A stretch of 64,000 nt of DNA from Porphyromonas canoris (GTDB lineage: Bacteria; Bacteroidota; Bacteroidia; Bacteroidales; Porphyromonadaceae), in the NCBI RefSeq assembly GCF_000769115.1, contig NZ_JQZV01000013.1:773027-837026 (forward strand). Direction: 5' to 3'. Within the stretch, counting starts at the first letter, position 1. Each line of letters begins with the position of its first letter. Below the pieces are notes generated by a model, which did not search any database, was not told the origin of the DNA, and worked only from the letters and a program-made list of their open reading frames with translations. Shown here piece after piece: positions 18,623 to 28,087 of this stretch. The translations under genes and the position numbers were made by a program.

Positions 18623-19026
18623 AAAAAGAGAGGGGCTTGGAGAACTTTTATATAAAAATGGAAGGGCTGTTTGCCGTTGGCTGGAGGCATCTGTTTTGAC
18701 GTTTTTGAGCCGACCTCTTTTTGTGTGAAATGGTAACTGATTTGTAATCAATTCTATGCGAAAAATCTTGAATTTGGAAAAAATTTTTTCTCAGTCCATT
18801 TCATGGGGCTTTTTCGCGTTAATTGGTGTGAATTTTAACGCCTATATCTGCAAATAAATCCTAATGCAATTTTGAGCCAAAAAGTAGCAGAAAAGAGGAA
18901 GAAATAGCTAAAACACTAATAACCAAATAAGTAAGTAAAAATTCTAAACACTTTAACTGAATCCGGTAAACGTATTAAATGAAATCGGTAAACGTGTTCA
19001 TTGAAAAATTAAACACGTTAAGCCGA
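18623..19026 (-). repeat. ~405-bp dispersed element, copy B (upstream of argS)
   Basis: Read on the minus strand this copy begins TCGGCTTAACGTGTTTAATT and follows copy A (8-412) with the same length to within a base or two. It preserves the 21-22 bp phased AACRYGTTTA motifs with a few changes (for example AATACGTTTA, AAAGTGTTTA) and ends with CATTTTTATATAAAA. It lies about 157 bp upstream of argS and points toward it, just as copy A points toward aspS. No open frame is conserved between copies, so it is probably not coding. Confidence 0.8.
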
Positions 19027-19183
19027 AAGAATATGCTCGTTTAGCGTTTTGGATGAACAGGTATCGGAATTTGTGTTAATAAAATAGGGCGAATTTAACA
19101 ATTCTGCCGTGCTCTGAAAACGACCCCTCCGATCAAAATAGAGAATGGGTTTTTGAAGAGGTTTTCGGAGGGATGGAATATAT

Positions 19184-19230
19184 AAAAATGCCTTTTGCAG
19201 AACATCTTTTTCTGTCTTGCAAAAAGCATT
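19184..19230 (-). terminator. Second terminator downstream of rmlA
   Basis: On the minus strand, ATGCTTTTTGCA pairs with TGCAAAAGGCAT across an 18-nt loop with one mismatch, followed by TTTTATAT. It is a good intrinsic terminator, backing up the one at 19252-19281. Confidence 0.75.
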
Positions 19231-19251
19231 CGGTCGTTTTGGATAAAATGG

Positions 19252-19281
19252 AAAAAAAGCCTTCCTTTTTCGACAAAAGGC
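19252..19281 (-). terminator. First terminator downstream of rmlA
   Basis: On the minus strand a hairpin (GCCTT ... AAGGC, with an alternative inner CCTTTT/AAAAGG pairing) is followed by seven T. It starts six bases after the rmlA stop codon. Confidence 0.65.
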
Positions 19282-19287
19282 AGAGGG

Positions 19288-20175
19288 TTATTTCCGATGA
19301 TTCTCTATCATTTTTTTCAGATAGAGTCCGTAGCTGCTGTTGGGGTATCTGCCAAGCAGGCTTTCTAAGGATGAGACTTCTATCCAACCATTTCTCAAAG
19401 CTATCTCTTCCAGGCATGCAATCTTCAGTCCCTGCCTGTTTTCGATTGCTTTGACGAATGTGCAGGCATCGTACATAGAGTCGAAAGTTCCGGTATCTAA
19501 CCATGCAAAACCTCTTCCAAAGGTAGTTACTTGAAGTCTGTCTTGCTTCAGGTACATTTCATTCAAGGTTGTAATCTCAAGTTCACCCCGATCGGAAGGT
19601 TTTACATCCTTAGCCATTTCAGCCACTCCCGGCGGATAGAAGTAGAGCCCGACCACTGCATAGTTGCTTTTTGGCTCTTTCGGCTTCTCCACTATGGACA
19701 GAGCTCGCTTGCCGTCTTCTGCCAATTCTACCACTCCGTACCGCTCCGGGTCATTGACATAGTAGGCAAAGATGTGGGCTTTTTCGCTCCGAGAGGTCTG
19801 TTCGATGGTTTCAGCCAAAAGCTGCGTAAATCCTTGTCCGTAAAAGATATTGTCTCCGAGAATGAGCGCGACAGAATCCGAGCCGACAAATTTTTCGCCT
19901 ATGATGAATGCTTGAGCAAGTCCCTCCGGTTTGGGCTGCACTTCATAGGTCAGAGAGATACCCCATTGGGAACCATCCCCAAGCAGTCTTTTGTATGCTT
20001 TCTCGTCTTCGGGTGTGGTGATGATGAGTATCTCCCGAATCTTTGCCAGCATAAGCACGGAGAGCGGGTAGTATATCATCGGTTTGTCGTATATGGGGAG
20101 AAGCTGCTTGGAAACGGCTGTGGTAACGGGATAAAGACGAGAACCGCTTCCTCCGGCAAGAATGATACCTTTCAT
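19288..20175 (-). CDS. rmlA: Glucose-1-phosphate thymidylyltransferase
   Basis: First enzyme of dTDP-L-rhamnose synthesis: dTTP plus glucose-1-phosphate gives dTDP-glucose. The nucleotidyltransferase signature [11 protein letters not shown] is at residues 8-18, followed by [17 protein letters not shown]. Downstream are LGDNIFYGQ and the conserved AWLDTGT near residue 225. Length 295 matches the family. It sits 54 bp after folB on the same strand and no rmlB, rmlC or rmlD is present in the window, so it is detached from the rest of its pathway here. Two terminators follow it. Confidence 0.95.
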   Translation of the reverse strand: MKGIILAGGSGSRLYPVTTAVSKQLLPIYDKPMIYYPLSVLMLAKIREILIITTPEDEKAYKRLLGDGSQWGISLTYEVQPKPEGLAQAFIIGEKFVGSDSVALILGDNIFYGQGFTQLLAETIEQTSRSEKAHIFAYYVNDPERYGVVELAEDGKRALSIVEKPKEPKSNYAVVGLYFYPPGVAEMAKDVKPSDRGELEITTLNEMYLKQDRLQVTTFGRGFAWLDTGTFDSMYDACTFVKAIENRQGLKIACLEEIALRNGWIEVSSLESLLGRYPNSSYGLYLKKMIENHRK

Positions 20176-20229
20176 TGTACTGATAGTTTTGATGCAGTTA
20201 GACGAGTAACTTGGATGCCGAGTCCGTAA

Positions 20230-20610
20230 TCAAAAAACAGCCGTTGCCGTAAAAGAGGCTCCGGAGCCTTGGAAAGAGGCGATGGGAGGAGCTTTTTTGG
20301 TAATGGATACAGTGGCTTCCTTTATCTGTTTGCGGCTATCCATATCGCCTATACGAGCAAGTATTCGATAGACGACATGCTCTAAGAGGTCGCTCGGAGA
20401 AGCCATCTCTTCCTGTGCGATCCTGTGCAGCTCGGCATAGTTTACGGTATCTTCAATGCTGTCGTTCCGCATGGCTTCTTCAAAAGATCCCGATACCGAC
20501 AAGGAGACCAAGTAGTGAGCACCTATGACTCTCTCTTGCTCCAAAACGCCGTGAAAACTATAAAACTCAAGATCTGTAAGGCTGATGGTCTGCTCCGGAT
20601 GTATCTGCAT
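20230..20610 (-). CDS. folB: Dihydroneopterin aldolase
   Basis: Folate pathway enzyme cleaving 7,8-dihydroneopterin to 6-hydroxymethyl-dihydropterin and glycolaldehyde. Conserved features are the N-terminal LTDLEFYSFHGVLEQER, VNYAELH (catalytic Tyr/Glu region), LLEHV and the C-terminal KKAPPI with the catalytic Lys. A longer reading to 20640 would start inside the predicted -7 box (20638-20645), so the ATG at 20610 (MQIHPEQ, 126 residues) is preferred. It is divergent from purB and upstream of rmlA. Confidence 0.88.
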   Translation of the reverse strand: MQIHPEQTISLTDLEFYSFHGVLEQERVIGAHYLVSLSVSGSFEEAMRNDSIEDTVNYAELHRIAQEEMASPSDLLEHVVYRILARIGDMDSRKQIKEATVSITKKAPPIASFQGSGASFTATAVF

Positions 20611-20637
20611 GACAAATATGTATGATTGTTTAAGGAA

Positions 20638-20645
20638 CAAATATA
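20638..20645 (-). promoter_or_regulatory. Candidate -7 box for folB
   Basis: The minus strand reads TATATTTG here, matching TANNTTTG. It would start transcription near 20631, which argues for the shorter folB start. No TTG is found at the usual -33 distance. Confidence 0.45.
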
Positions 20646-20663
20646 AGCTTAATCTTTGATTTC

Positions 20664-20694
20664 TTGCATCATTGTAAGTATAGTGCTATCTTTG
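20664..20694 (+). promoter_or_regulatory. Promoter of purB
   Basis: TTG at 20664-20666 and TATCTTTG at 20687-20694 are 20 bp apart, an excellent Bacteroidota promoter. The start site would be near 20701, about 30 bp before the purB ATG at 20731. This rules out the longer frame from 20656. Confidence 0.7.
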
Positions 20695-20730
20695 CGACTT
20701 AGAAAGTATAGTAGTTTACTCCGAACAGAT

Positions 20731-22095
20731 ATGAGTTTATCTTCTCTTTTAGCAATATCGCCGGTAGATGGCAGGTACAGAAGCAAGGTGGAGTGTCTGG
20801 CTCCGTTTTTCTCAGAATATGCCCTTATTCGTTACAGAGTATTGGTGGAGATAGAGTATTTTATCGCTTTGGCACAAGAGATAGGTCTTGGAACGCCGGA
20901 AGGTAAACTGCCTTGCAGCGAAGATGATCTAAGGAATATCTATCGGGATTTTTCCGAATCGGATGCCGAAAAGGTGAAGTCCATAGAGGCTGTAACCAAT
21001 CATGATGTAAAGGCGGTAGAGTATTTCATCAAAGAGAAATTCGACACTCTCGGACTCGGGGGCTATAAAGAGTTTGTGCATTTCGGGCTTACCTCTCAAG
21101 ACATCAACAATACCTCTCAACCCTTGATGCTGAAAGAGGCATTGGAGCAGGTGATCAATCCGGAGATAGAAGCTATTATAGACTATCTGAAAACTCTTTC
21201 CACCGAGTGGAAAGAAGTACCAATGCTTGCAAGAACCCACGGACAACCGGCTTCTCCTACGATATTGGGCAAGGAGATATATGTGTTTGTCTACAGATTG
21301 AAGGAGCAGATGAAGCAGCTTGCTCGTATTCCTCACTCTGCAAAGTTTGGGGGCGCAACAGGAAACATGAATGCTCACAAAGTGGCTTATCCCGATGTGG
21401 AGTGGAGAAGGTTTGCGGCAAACTTTACTCGTAATCACTTGGGTTTGGAGTTGGAATCGGTAACCACTCAGATTTCCAACTATGACAACTTAGCTGCTTT
21501 ATTCGATGCTTACAAGCGTCTTTGCGTTATTCTGATAGACTTGTGTCGTGATATTTGGCAATATATCTCCGATGGATATTTCAAGCAAAAGGTCGTAAAG
21601 GGGGAAGTAGGCTCGTCTGCAATGCCACACAAAGTGAATCCGATAGACTTTGAAAACGCAGAGGGAAACTGTGGTATAGCCATCGCAATATTTGAGCACC
21701 TTTCTCACAAGCTGCCTATATCCCGTCTTCAGAGAGACTTAACGGATTCGACTGTCATGCGAAACATGGGTTTGCCGGTGGCTCATCTTCTTATTGCTTT
21801 GCAAAGCTTGAAGAAAGGATTGGGTAAACTTAGGCTTGCACCGGAAAGATTAGCGCAAGATCTGGATCTTGCTTGGGCTGTTGTGGCAGAAGGTATTCAG
21901 ACAGTCCTTAGAAGAGAAGGATACCCGGCACCTTATGAAGCACTTAAAGAACTGACTCGTGGCAGAGACAGCATTACCAAAGAAAGTATATCTGCTTTTG
22001 TGGATACCCTGAACGTATCGGAAGCAGTCAAGGCAGAACTAAAGAACATAACTCCTGAGTCTTATACCGGATTGAGGTTGGACTATACGGAGTAA
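20731..22095 (+). CDS. purB: Adenylosuccinate lyase
   Basis: Catalyses two fumarate-releasing steps of purine synthesis (SAICAR to AICAR, adenylosuccinate to AMP). The protein opens MSLSSLLAISPVDGRYRSK and carries the PurB-type TSQDINNT and ARTHGQPASPT segments. The fumarase/aspartase superfamily signature GSSAMPHKVNPIDFENAEGN lies at about residue 295. The 454-residue length matches the long PurB group found in E. coli and Bacteroidota. An in-frame ATG at 20656 lies before the promoter and is rejected. The gene stands alone, with a 150-bp gap before rluB. Confidence 0.96.
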   Translation: MSLSSLLAISPVDGRYRSKVECLAPFFSEYALIRYRVLVEIEYFIALAQEIGLGTPEGKLPCSEDDLRNIYRDFSESDAEKVKSIEAVTNHDVKAVEYFIKEKFDTLGLGGYKEFVHFGLTSQDINNTSQPLMLKEALEQVINPEIEAIIDYLKTLSTEWKEVPMLARTHGQPASPTILGKEIYVFVYRLKEQMKQLARIPHSAKFGGATGNMNAHKVAYPDVEWRRFAANFTRNHLGLELESVTTQISNYDNLAALFDAYKRLCVILIDLCRDIWQYISDGYFKQKVVKGEVGSSAMPHKVNPIDFENAEGNCGIAIAIFEHLSHKLPISRLQRDLTDSTVMRNMGLPVAHLLIALQSLKKGLGKLRLAPERLAQDLDLAWAVVAEGIQTVLRREGYPAPYEALKELTRGRDSITKESISAFVDTLNVSEAVKAELKNITPESYTGLRLDYTE

Positions 22096-22245
22096 GTATA
22101 AACCATAATAAATAATACCGGAAAATTTCGATAGAAATCATTACACTAATATCCAACAAACCTTACCTTTTATCGTTTTAACTGATAAAAAACCGAGAGG
22201 TTGTAGAGTAATAATGTAGAGTTTACATCATTAAATCAAAAAAAG

Positions 22246-23832
22246 ATGGAGAATAAGTTTTTTGAGAACGAAGAGAGAGTAGAAGAAAAGAACTCTTCGA
22301 CTCCGAGAGGTTTTGAGGAGTACACTCAATCACCACAGAAGCAAAGATTTCCAAGAAGAATGGATAATGGAAACGAACCACAGGCTGAAGGTCGCTCCGA
22401 AGAGTATGGAGCATCCAATGCACCCGCAGGTCCTGTGGGACGGAGACGTGTTCGCATATCCGAAATGGACAGAGAGCGTTCTTCTTCGGACTATCAACAA
22501 AACTATAGAAGATCTATGGACTCTGAGTCTTATCGCCCTAACGAGTATGGTAATATGAACAGACATCCAAGATCTCAGTATCAAGACAACAGAAGATCCG
22601 AGCGATCTTATAACAGCTATCAGGCAGGAAATGACAGGTATAATCAGGATAACAACAATTATCGTGATTATTCTCCGGGTAATTACCAGAGAGAAAGATT
22701 CGGTTATGAAAATAACGGCTACTCTCCTGCCCAGTCTGCCGAATACGACGAGAAGTACGAACAAAGAAGATATTCCAGACAAAACCAGTACGGAGACAAC
22801 AATTATCATCCTCACGGGGAGAGAAACTTTACTCCTTACAGGCAGCCAAGAGAGCCACGTTATGGCAATAACAATGCTCAGTCTCGTGGTCGCTACAACA
22901 ATAACAACAATCCGTACAGACAAAGACCTCAAAGAAACGAGTATAATGAAGGGTATGGTTCTCCTAACAACAACTATTACGGCAACAACAGACCCAACAA
23001 TAATTTCTCTAAGAACAATAAGGGCAAAAAGCAAAGGTCTAATCAGTCTCAACAGAGAGTTTTCCATCCAAGACCTAAACCGATAGTTTACACTCAGGAT
23101 CATATTGATGTTACAGAACCTATACGTCTGAACAAATATATGGCTAACTCCGGAGTCTGCTCAAGAAGGGAGGCAGATGAACTCATTCAAGCAGGTAAAG
23201 TAATGGTGAACGGTGTTGTGGTTTCCGAACTTGGCGCAAAGGTTTATGTTACAGACGAAGTGAAGTTGAATGACCAACTGCTCTCTTTGGAGAACAAAGT
23301 ATATGTCCTCCTCAACAAGCCCAAGAACTGCGTAACCACTTCCGATGATCCGCAAGAGAGATTGACGGTTTTAGATTTGGTTAAGACTGCTTGCAAGGAG
23401 CGTATCTATCCTGTCGGACGTCTCGATAGAAACACTACGGGAGTCCTTCTTTTAACTAATGACGGAGATCTTGCAACCAAGTTGATGCACCCGTCGTACG
23501 ATAAAAAGAAGATCTATCATGTGTGGCTCGACAAGCCTGTGGCAGTAGAAGATATGCAAAAGATAGCCGATGGTATAGAGCTTGAAGACGGAGAGATACA
23601 CGCCGATGCAATCTCTTACGTATCTCAAGACGATATGTCTCAAGTGGGTATAGAGATCCACTCCGGAAGAAACAGGATTGTAAGACGTATATTCGAGCAT
23701 CTCGGATACAAGGTGTACAAGCTTGACAGAGTTTATTTTGCCGGATTGACCAAGAAGAATTTGGGTAAAGGAAAGTGGAGATACCTAAGTCAAGAAGAGG
23801 TAAATATGCTTCGCATGGGAGCGTTTGAATAA
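22246..23832 (+). CDS. RluB/RsuA-family pseudouridine synthase with long disordered N-terminus
   Basis: 23S/16S rRNA pseudouridine synthase. The catalytic half (about residues 290-528) has an S4 RNA-binding domain (IRLNKYMANSGVCSRREAD) and the active-site motif GRLDRNTTG (about 391), in which Asp is the catalytic residue. The first ~285 residues are unlike any enzyme domain: they are rich in Asn, Tyr, Arg, Gly and Gln with tracts such as RYNNNNNPYRQRPQRN, so probably disordered and RNA-binding. Similar extensions occur in Bacteroidota. The precise target uridine cannot be told. asnS follows after 31 bp. Confidence 0.9.
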   Translation: MENKFFENEERVEEKNSSTPRGFEEYTQSPQKQRFPRRMDNGNEPQAEGRSEEYGASNAPAGPVGRRRVRISEMDRERSSSDYQQNYRRSMDSESYRPNEYGNMNRHPRSQYQDNRRSERSYNSYQAGNDRYNQDNNNYRDYSPGNYQRERFGYENNGYSPAQSAEYDEKYEQRRYSRQNQYGDNNYHPHGERNFTPYRQPREPRYGNNNAQSRGRYNNNNNPYRQRPQRNEYNEGYGSPNNNYYGNNRPNNNFSKNNKGKKQRSNQSQQRVFHPRPKPIVYTQDHIDVTEPIRLNKYMANSGVCSRREADELIQAGKVMVNGVVVSELGAKVYVTDEVKLNDQLLSLENKVYVLLNKPKNCVTTSDDPQERLTVLDLVKTACKERIYPVGRLDRNTTGVLLLTNDGDLATKLMHPSYDKKKIYHVWLDKPVAVEDMQKIADGIELEDGEIHADAISYVSQDDMSQVGIEIHSGRNRIVRRIFEHLGYKVYKLDRVYFAGLTKKNLGKGKWRYLSQEEVNMLRMGAFE

Positions 23833-23863
23833 AATAGATTGATGTAAAAAGGAGATAGTAAAT

Positions 23864-25267
23864 ATGTCTATCAAAAGAACTAAAATAGCAGATGTATTTA
23901 AGGCAACTCCCGTAGGGTCGGAAGTTACCGTTATGGGATGGGTCAGAACCAAGAGAGGCGGTAAGAGTGTAACCTTTATAGCTCTCAACGACGGCTCTAC
24001 TATCCATAATCTTCAAGTGGTTATAGTACCAAACGAAGAGAATGAAGAGACACTTAAACTTGTTACTACGGGAGCGAGTGTGAGTATTGTCGGAGTTGTT
24101 GTCGAATCGCAAGGTAAAGGTCAGAATGTAGAGGTTCAAGCCAACTCTATTACGGTACTGGGTACGGCAGATCCTAATACTTATCCTCTTCAAAAGAAGG
24201 GACACAGTATGGAGTTTTTGAGGGAGATTGCTCACTTGAGACCTCGTACCAACACCTTTGGAGCGGTATTCAGAATACGCCACCACATGGCTATGGCTAT
24301 CCATACGTTCTTTCACAACAAAGGCTTTTACTACTTCCATACACCACTGATCACTGCCAGCGATGCCGAAGGTGCGGGGCAGATGTTTAAGGTAACCACG
24401 TTAGACCTTAACAATCTGCCTTTGACCGAAAGCGGAGAGATAGACTATTCGGAAGACTTTTTCGGAAGACACGCCAATCTTACCGTGTCCGGACAGTTGG
24501 AAGGAGAATTAGCAGCCATGGCTCTTGGCGGTATCTATACTTTTGGTCCAACGTTTCGTGCCGAAAACTCGAATACTCCAAGACACTTGGCTGAGTTCTG
24601 GATGATTGAGCCGGAAGTGGCTTTCTTCGATAACGAGGATAACCAAAACTTGGCGGAAGAGTTCATCAAGTATTGTCTCCAATGGGCTTTGGATCATTGC
24701 GAAGATGATTTGAAGTTCCTCAATGACATGATAGATAAGGAGCTTCTCGACCGTATAAAGTTTGTTTTGGACAAACCTTTTGTGCGTTTGAAATACACGG
24801 AGGGTATCGAAATCTTGGAAAAAGCGGTGAAAGATGGCGTTAAGTTCGAGTTCCCAATCTTTTGGGGAGCAGATCTTGCCTCCGAACACGAAAGATATTT
24901 GGTGGAACAGCACTTCAAAGCACCGGTTATTCTGACAGACTATCCTAAGGAGATCAAGTCTTTCTACATGAAGCAGAATGATGATGGTAAGACTGTCCGC
25001 GCAATGGATGTCCTATTCCCGAAGATCGGAGAGATAATCGGAGGATCCGAAAGAGAGGCTGACTTCGATAAACTTACCCAAAGAGCCATAGATATGGGTG
25101 TGCCTCACGAAGAGATGTGGTGGTATTGGGACACTCGTCGCTACGGTACGGCTCCACATGCCGGATTCGGATTAGGTTTTGAACGTCTGCTTCTATTCGT
25201 TACGGGTATGAGTAATATCCGAGATGTGATACCTTTTCCAAGAACTCCAAACAACGCAGAGTTTTAA
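23864..25267 (+). CDS. asnS: Asparaginyl-tRNA synthetase
   Basis: Class II synthetase charging tRNA(Asn). An N-terminal OB-fold (about 1-115) is followed by the catalytic domain with motif 2 around [21 protein letters not shown] and motif 3 in [29 protein letters not shown]. Length 467 is standard. It sits 31 bp after the pseudouridine synthase gene and is probably co-transcribed with it. Unlike aspS and argS it has no copy of the 405-bp element upstream. Confidence 0.96.
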   Translation: MSIKRTKIADVFKATPVGSEVTVMGWVRTKRGGKSVTFIALNDGSTIHNLQVVIVPNEENEETLKLVTTGASVSIVGVVVESQGKGQNVEVQANSITVLGTADPNTYPLQKKGHSMEFLREIAHLRPRTNTFGAVFRIRHHMAMAIHTFFHNKGFYYFHTPLITASDAEGAGQMFKVTTLDLNNLPLTESGEIDYSEDFFGRHANLTVSGQLEGELAAMALGGIYTFGPTFRAENSNTPRHLAEFWMIEPEVAFFDNEDNQNLAEEFIKYCLQWALDHCEDDLKFLNDMIDKELLDRIKFVLDKPFVRLKYTEGIEILEKAVKDGVKFEFPIFWGADLASEHERYLVEQHFKAPVILTDYPKEIKSFYMKQNDDGKTVRAMDVLFPKIGEIIGGSEREADFDKLTQRAIDMGVPHEEMWWYWDTRRYGTAPHAGFGLGFERLLLFVTGMSNIRDVIPFPRTPNNAEF

Positions 25268-25734
25268 TATTTCAAGATAAACAGACAGAGAGGTCTGCAT
25301 AGAAACGGGAAGAGCTGCACATTTTTGTGTGGCTCTTTCTGCTATGTTTGCTTCTTGTTTAATGATAGATGAGGTGCTATGCAAAGGTTGAGATAAACTC
25401 ATGATGCTTTCTTGAAGAAGAGGTAAAAGCGTTCGGATGTTTCTCTTATCCCGTTCAATAGTTTCGTTAAACAGGAACAGCTTTACAGATCAAGGCACGA
25501 TTTCCGGAGATCAAGATTTGAAGAATGGCAACCAAGCGCCGATTTCTAAAAACCAAGCCTTGAATGTGAAGATTGAATCTGTTCAGGAAAAGTTCTTAAC
25601 AGGGTAACAGAAAGTTTTGAACGGCTAAAAAAATCCTTTTTCAAAAGTCTCATATTATTGCATACGAGCCTGAATGATAAAATTTCGTGTAATTTTGTCT
25701 TTGTACAGTAGTTTAAGCAAAAAAGATATTGATT
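25268..25734. other. Intergenic region after asnS
   Basis: A 467-bp gap. It holds a 21-bp degenerate repeat array (25491-25574) and a possible -7 box TGTCTTTG at 25696-25703 ahead of the metallopeptidase gene. No clear asnS terminator and no convincing gene are seen. Confidence 0.6.
25491..25574 (+). repeat. 21-bp degenerate repeat array, 4 units
   Basis: Units start at 25491 (CAAGGCACGA), 25512 (CAAGATTTGA), 25533 (CAAGCGCCGA) and 25554 (CAAGCCTTGA), exactly 21 bp apart, each followed by 11 less conserved bases such as TTTCCGGAGAT. This is the same family as the arrays at 36834, 50825 and 62838. Confidence 0.75.
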
Positions 25735-26592
25735 ATGAGGCTTGATGGAAGAAGAGAGAGCAGTAATGTTCAAGACAATAGAAGAATGAAAATATCCGGC
25801 AAAGCCGGAGGACTCGGATTGGGTGGGCTTATCATTGTAGGGCTTATCACGTGGCTTTTAGGAGGGAATCCTCTTACGGTGATACAGGAAGGCATAGGTG
25901 GCTCATTCAGTTCAGAGCAGAGTTATGAACCTTCTGCAGAAGAAGATGCCCTGGCTGCTTTTTCTTCTCAGATACTCGCAGGAACAGAAGATGTCTGGAC
26001 AAAGATTTTTGCGGACTATGGTCGCAGATACCAACCTCCCCGCTTGGTGCTTTTTACCGGAGCCACCAATAGCGGCTGCGGATATGCTTCTGCCGCGACA
26101 GGACCTTTTTACTGTTCGGCAGACCGGACTATATATCTGGATGTTTCTTTCTTTAAGGAGATGGAGCAGAGGTTTGGAGCCAAAGGGCAGTTTGCTTTTG
26201 CGTATGTCATAGCCCATGAAGTGGGGCATCACGTTCAGTATCTTTTGGGTACTTTGGATAAGGCTCATGCAGCCATGTCAAAGGCTTCCGAGAAAGAGTC
26301 CAATGCCATCAGTGTGAGGCTCGAACTGCAAGCGGACTATTATGCAGGGCTTTGGGCGCATCATGACAACAAAATGTTTCAGTCCATGGAGATAGGCGAC
26401 CTGGAAGATGGACTTGTTGCGGCTCAAGCCATAGGGGATGACAGACTTCAGATGCAGGCACAGGGATATACGGTGCCGGAGTCTTTCAATCATGGTACAT
26501 CCGAACAGCGGATGGCCTGGTTGAGAAAAGGCTATACCACAGGTACGTTGGAAGGAGGAGATACATTTAATCTGCCTGACCCCAAAAGATGA
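25735..26592 (+). CDS. Neutral zinc metallopeptidase (YpfJ family)
   Basis: Membrane-anchored putative zinc peptidase of the DUF2342/neutral zinc metallopeptidase (YpfJ) family. A hydrophobic helix at about residues 30-48 (LIIVGLITWLLGG) follows a short basic N-terminus. The zinc signature HEVGHH lies at about residue 164, with the family's third ligand region in ELQADYYAGLWAHH. Conserved NSGCGYASAATGPFYC precedes it. The ATG at 25735 is taken over an upstream TTG. Length is 285 residues, normal. Substrate is unknown. It stands alone between two gaps. Confidence 0.88.
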   Translation: MRLDGRRESSNVQDNRRMKISGKAGGLGLGGLIIVGLITWLLGGNPLTVIQEGIGGSFSSEQSYEPSAEEDALAAFSSQILAGTEDVWTKIFADYGRRYQPPRLVLFTGATNSGCGYASAATGPFYCSADRTIYLDVSFFKEMEQRFGAKGQFAFAYVIAHEVGHHVQYLLGTLDKAHAAMSKASEKESNAISVRLELQADYYAGLWAHHDNKMFQSMEIGDLEDGLVAAQAIGDDRLQMQAQGYTVPESFNHGTSEQRMAWLRKGYTTGTLEGGDTFNLPDPKR

Positions 26593-26714
26593 AAAGATGA
26601 TGCGTCCGGACTATCCGGGCGCACTCTTTTTAGCTTGGCTATCTTGCAATATCTTGGTATCTTTGGAATGATATGCCTTGAAACAATATAAAACCAACTA
26701 AAAATATAAACATT

Positions 26715-28079
26715 ATGGCTACTATTAAGCAGTACATTGCAGAGCATGAAAATAGATTTATAGAAGAGTTATTCGATCTTATTCGTATCCCTTCTATCAG
26801 CGCCAAGACTACTCACAAAGAGGATATGATCCGTTGTGCGGAAGCATATAAAGCGTTGCTGCTGAGCTCCGGATTTGAAAAAGCAGAGGTAATGCCGACC
26901 AAAGGCAATCCGGTTGTCTATGCCGAACGTATCATAGACCAAGCTCTTCCTACGGTATTGGTGTACGGACACTATGACGTGATGCCGGCAGAGCCTATCG
27001 AATTATGGAAGAGTGGAGCGTTTGAACCCGAAATTCGCGACGGACATATCTGGGCACGTGGTGCAGATGACGATAAGGGTCAGAGCATGGTACAGATCAA
27101 GGGGTTTGAGACAGCATTGAAGTTGGGCTATGTCAACTGCAATGTGAAGGTGATCATGGAGGGTGAAGAAGAAGTGGGTTCTCCTTCTTTGGAAGAGTTC
27201 TGCATAGAACACAAAGAGAAGCTCCGTGCCGACATCATTCTGGTAAGCGATACCAGTATGATAAGCAAGGATGTACCATCCATCTGTACAGGGCTTAGAG
27301 GCTTGGCATACTGGGAAATAGAGGTTACTGGACCAAGCCACGACCTTCACTCCGGACACTTTGGGGGAGCAGTTGCAAATCCTATAAATGAGCTTTGTAA
27401 GCTTATCGCCGGGCTGACCGATGAGGATGGCAAGATCACTATTCCTCATTTCTATGATGATGTGGAAGAGATGTCTCCGGAAGAACGAGAGATGATAAAG
27501 CAGATTCCATTCTCGGAAGAAGATTACAAGAAATTCTTAAAGATAGATGCGGTACATGGGGAAAAGGGATACCATACCCTTGAACGGAACAGCTCTCGTC
27601 CGAGCTTAGACTGTTGCGGTATATGGGGTGGCTACACCGGAGAAGGCGCCAAAACAGTATTGCCATCCAAGGCTTATGCAAAGGTTTCTACACGTTTGGT
27701 GGCTAATCAGGACTTTGAAAAGATCTCCATAGACTTCGTTAAACACATTAAGAGCATTGCTCCGGACTACATCAAGGTAAAGGTTACACCTCTTCACGGA
27801 GGCAGTCCATACATCTGCCCTACTAATCTTGAGGTTTACAAGGTAGCGGAAGAGGCTTTTGAAGTAGCATTCGGCAAACGCCCATTGGCACGTAGAAGCG
27901 GTGGAAGTATTCCTATTATTGCCACTTTCGAGCGAGTATTGGGTCTTAAGAGCGTACTTATGGGGGTCGGACTTGAAAGTAATGCCATTCACTCTCCAAA
28001 CGAAAATATCAGCATAGATATCTGGAAGAAAGGTATAGAAGCCGTGGCTGAGTTTTACAAGCGTTTTGGACATAAATAA
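26715..28079 (+). CDS. M20 family dipeptidase
   Basis: Zinc-dependent amino-/dipeptidase of the M20 family, likely cytoplasmic since no signal peptide is seen. The first metal motif is YGHYDVMPAE (about 80-89) and the catalytic/second motif is EGEEEVGSPSLEEF (about 150). A dimerisation domain follows (about 185-340), and a late metal-binding HSPNE lies near the C-terminus (about 425). The 454-residue length fits carnosinase-like M20 members. In an amino-acid-fermenting anaerobe it would finish peptide breakdown. The nucleoside deaminase gene follows after 8 bp. Confidence 0.92.
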   Translation: MATIKQYIAEHENRFIEELFDLIRIPSISAKTTHKEDMIRCAEAYKALLLSSGFEKAEVMPTKGNPVVYAERIIDQALPTVLVYGHYDVMPAEPIELWKSGAFEPEIRDGHIWARGADDDKGQSMVQIKGFETALKLGYVNCNVKVIMEGEEEVGSPSLEEFCIEHKEKLRADIILVSDTSMISKDVPSICTGLRGLAYWEIEVTGPSHDLHSGHFGGAVANPINELCKLIAGLTDEDGKITIPHFYDDVEEMSPEEREMIKQIPFSEEDYKKFLKIDAVHGEKGYHTLERNSSRPSLDCCGIWGGYTGEGAKTVLPSKAYAKVSTRLVANQDFEKISIDFVKHIKSIAPDYIKVKVTPLHGGSPYICPTNLEVYKVAEEAFEVAFGKRPLARRSGGSIPIIATFERVLGLKSVLMGVGLESNAIHSPNENISIDIWKKGIEAVAEFYKRFGHK

Positions 28080-28087
28080 GAGGATAC

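Larger units (their letters stand above)
18466..19287. other. Intergenic region between rmlA and argS
   Basis: An 822-bp gap without a credible gene. From left to right it holds the argS promoter box, element copy B (18623-19026), about 150 bp of AT-rich sequence with no clear feature, and two terminators for rmlA reading leftward. Short frames in the right part overlap the terminators and are not called. Confidence 0.7.

Noticed and set aside
19031-19180. Possible gene between element B and the rmlA terminators
   Set aside because: The only frames are short, overlap the terminators and show no recognisable sequence.
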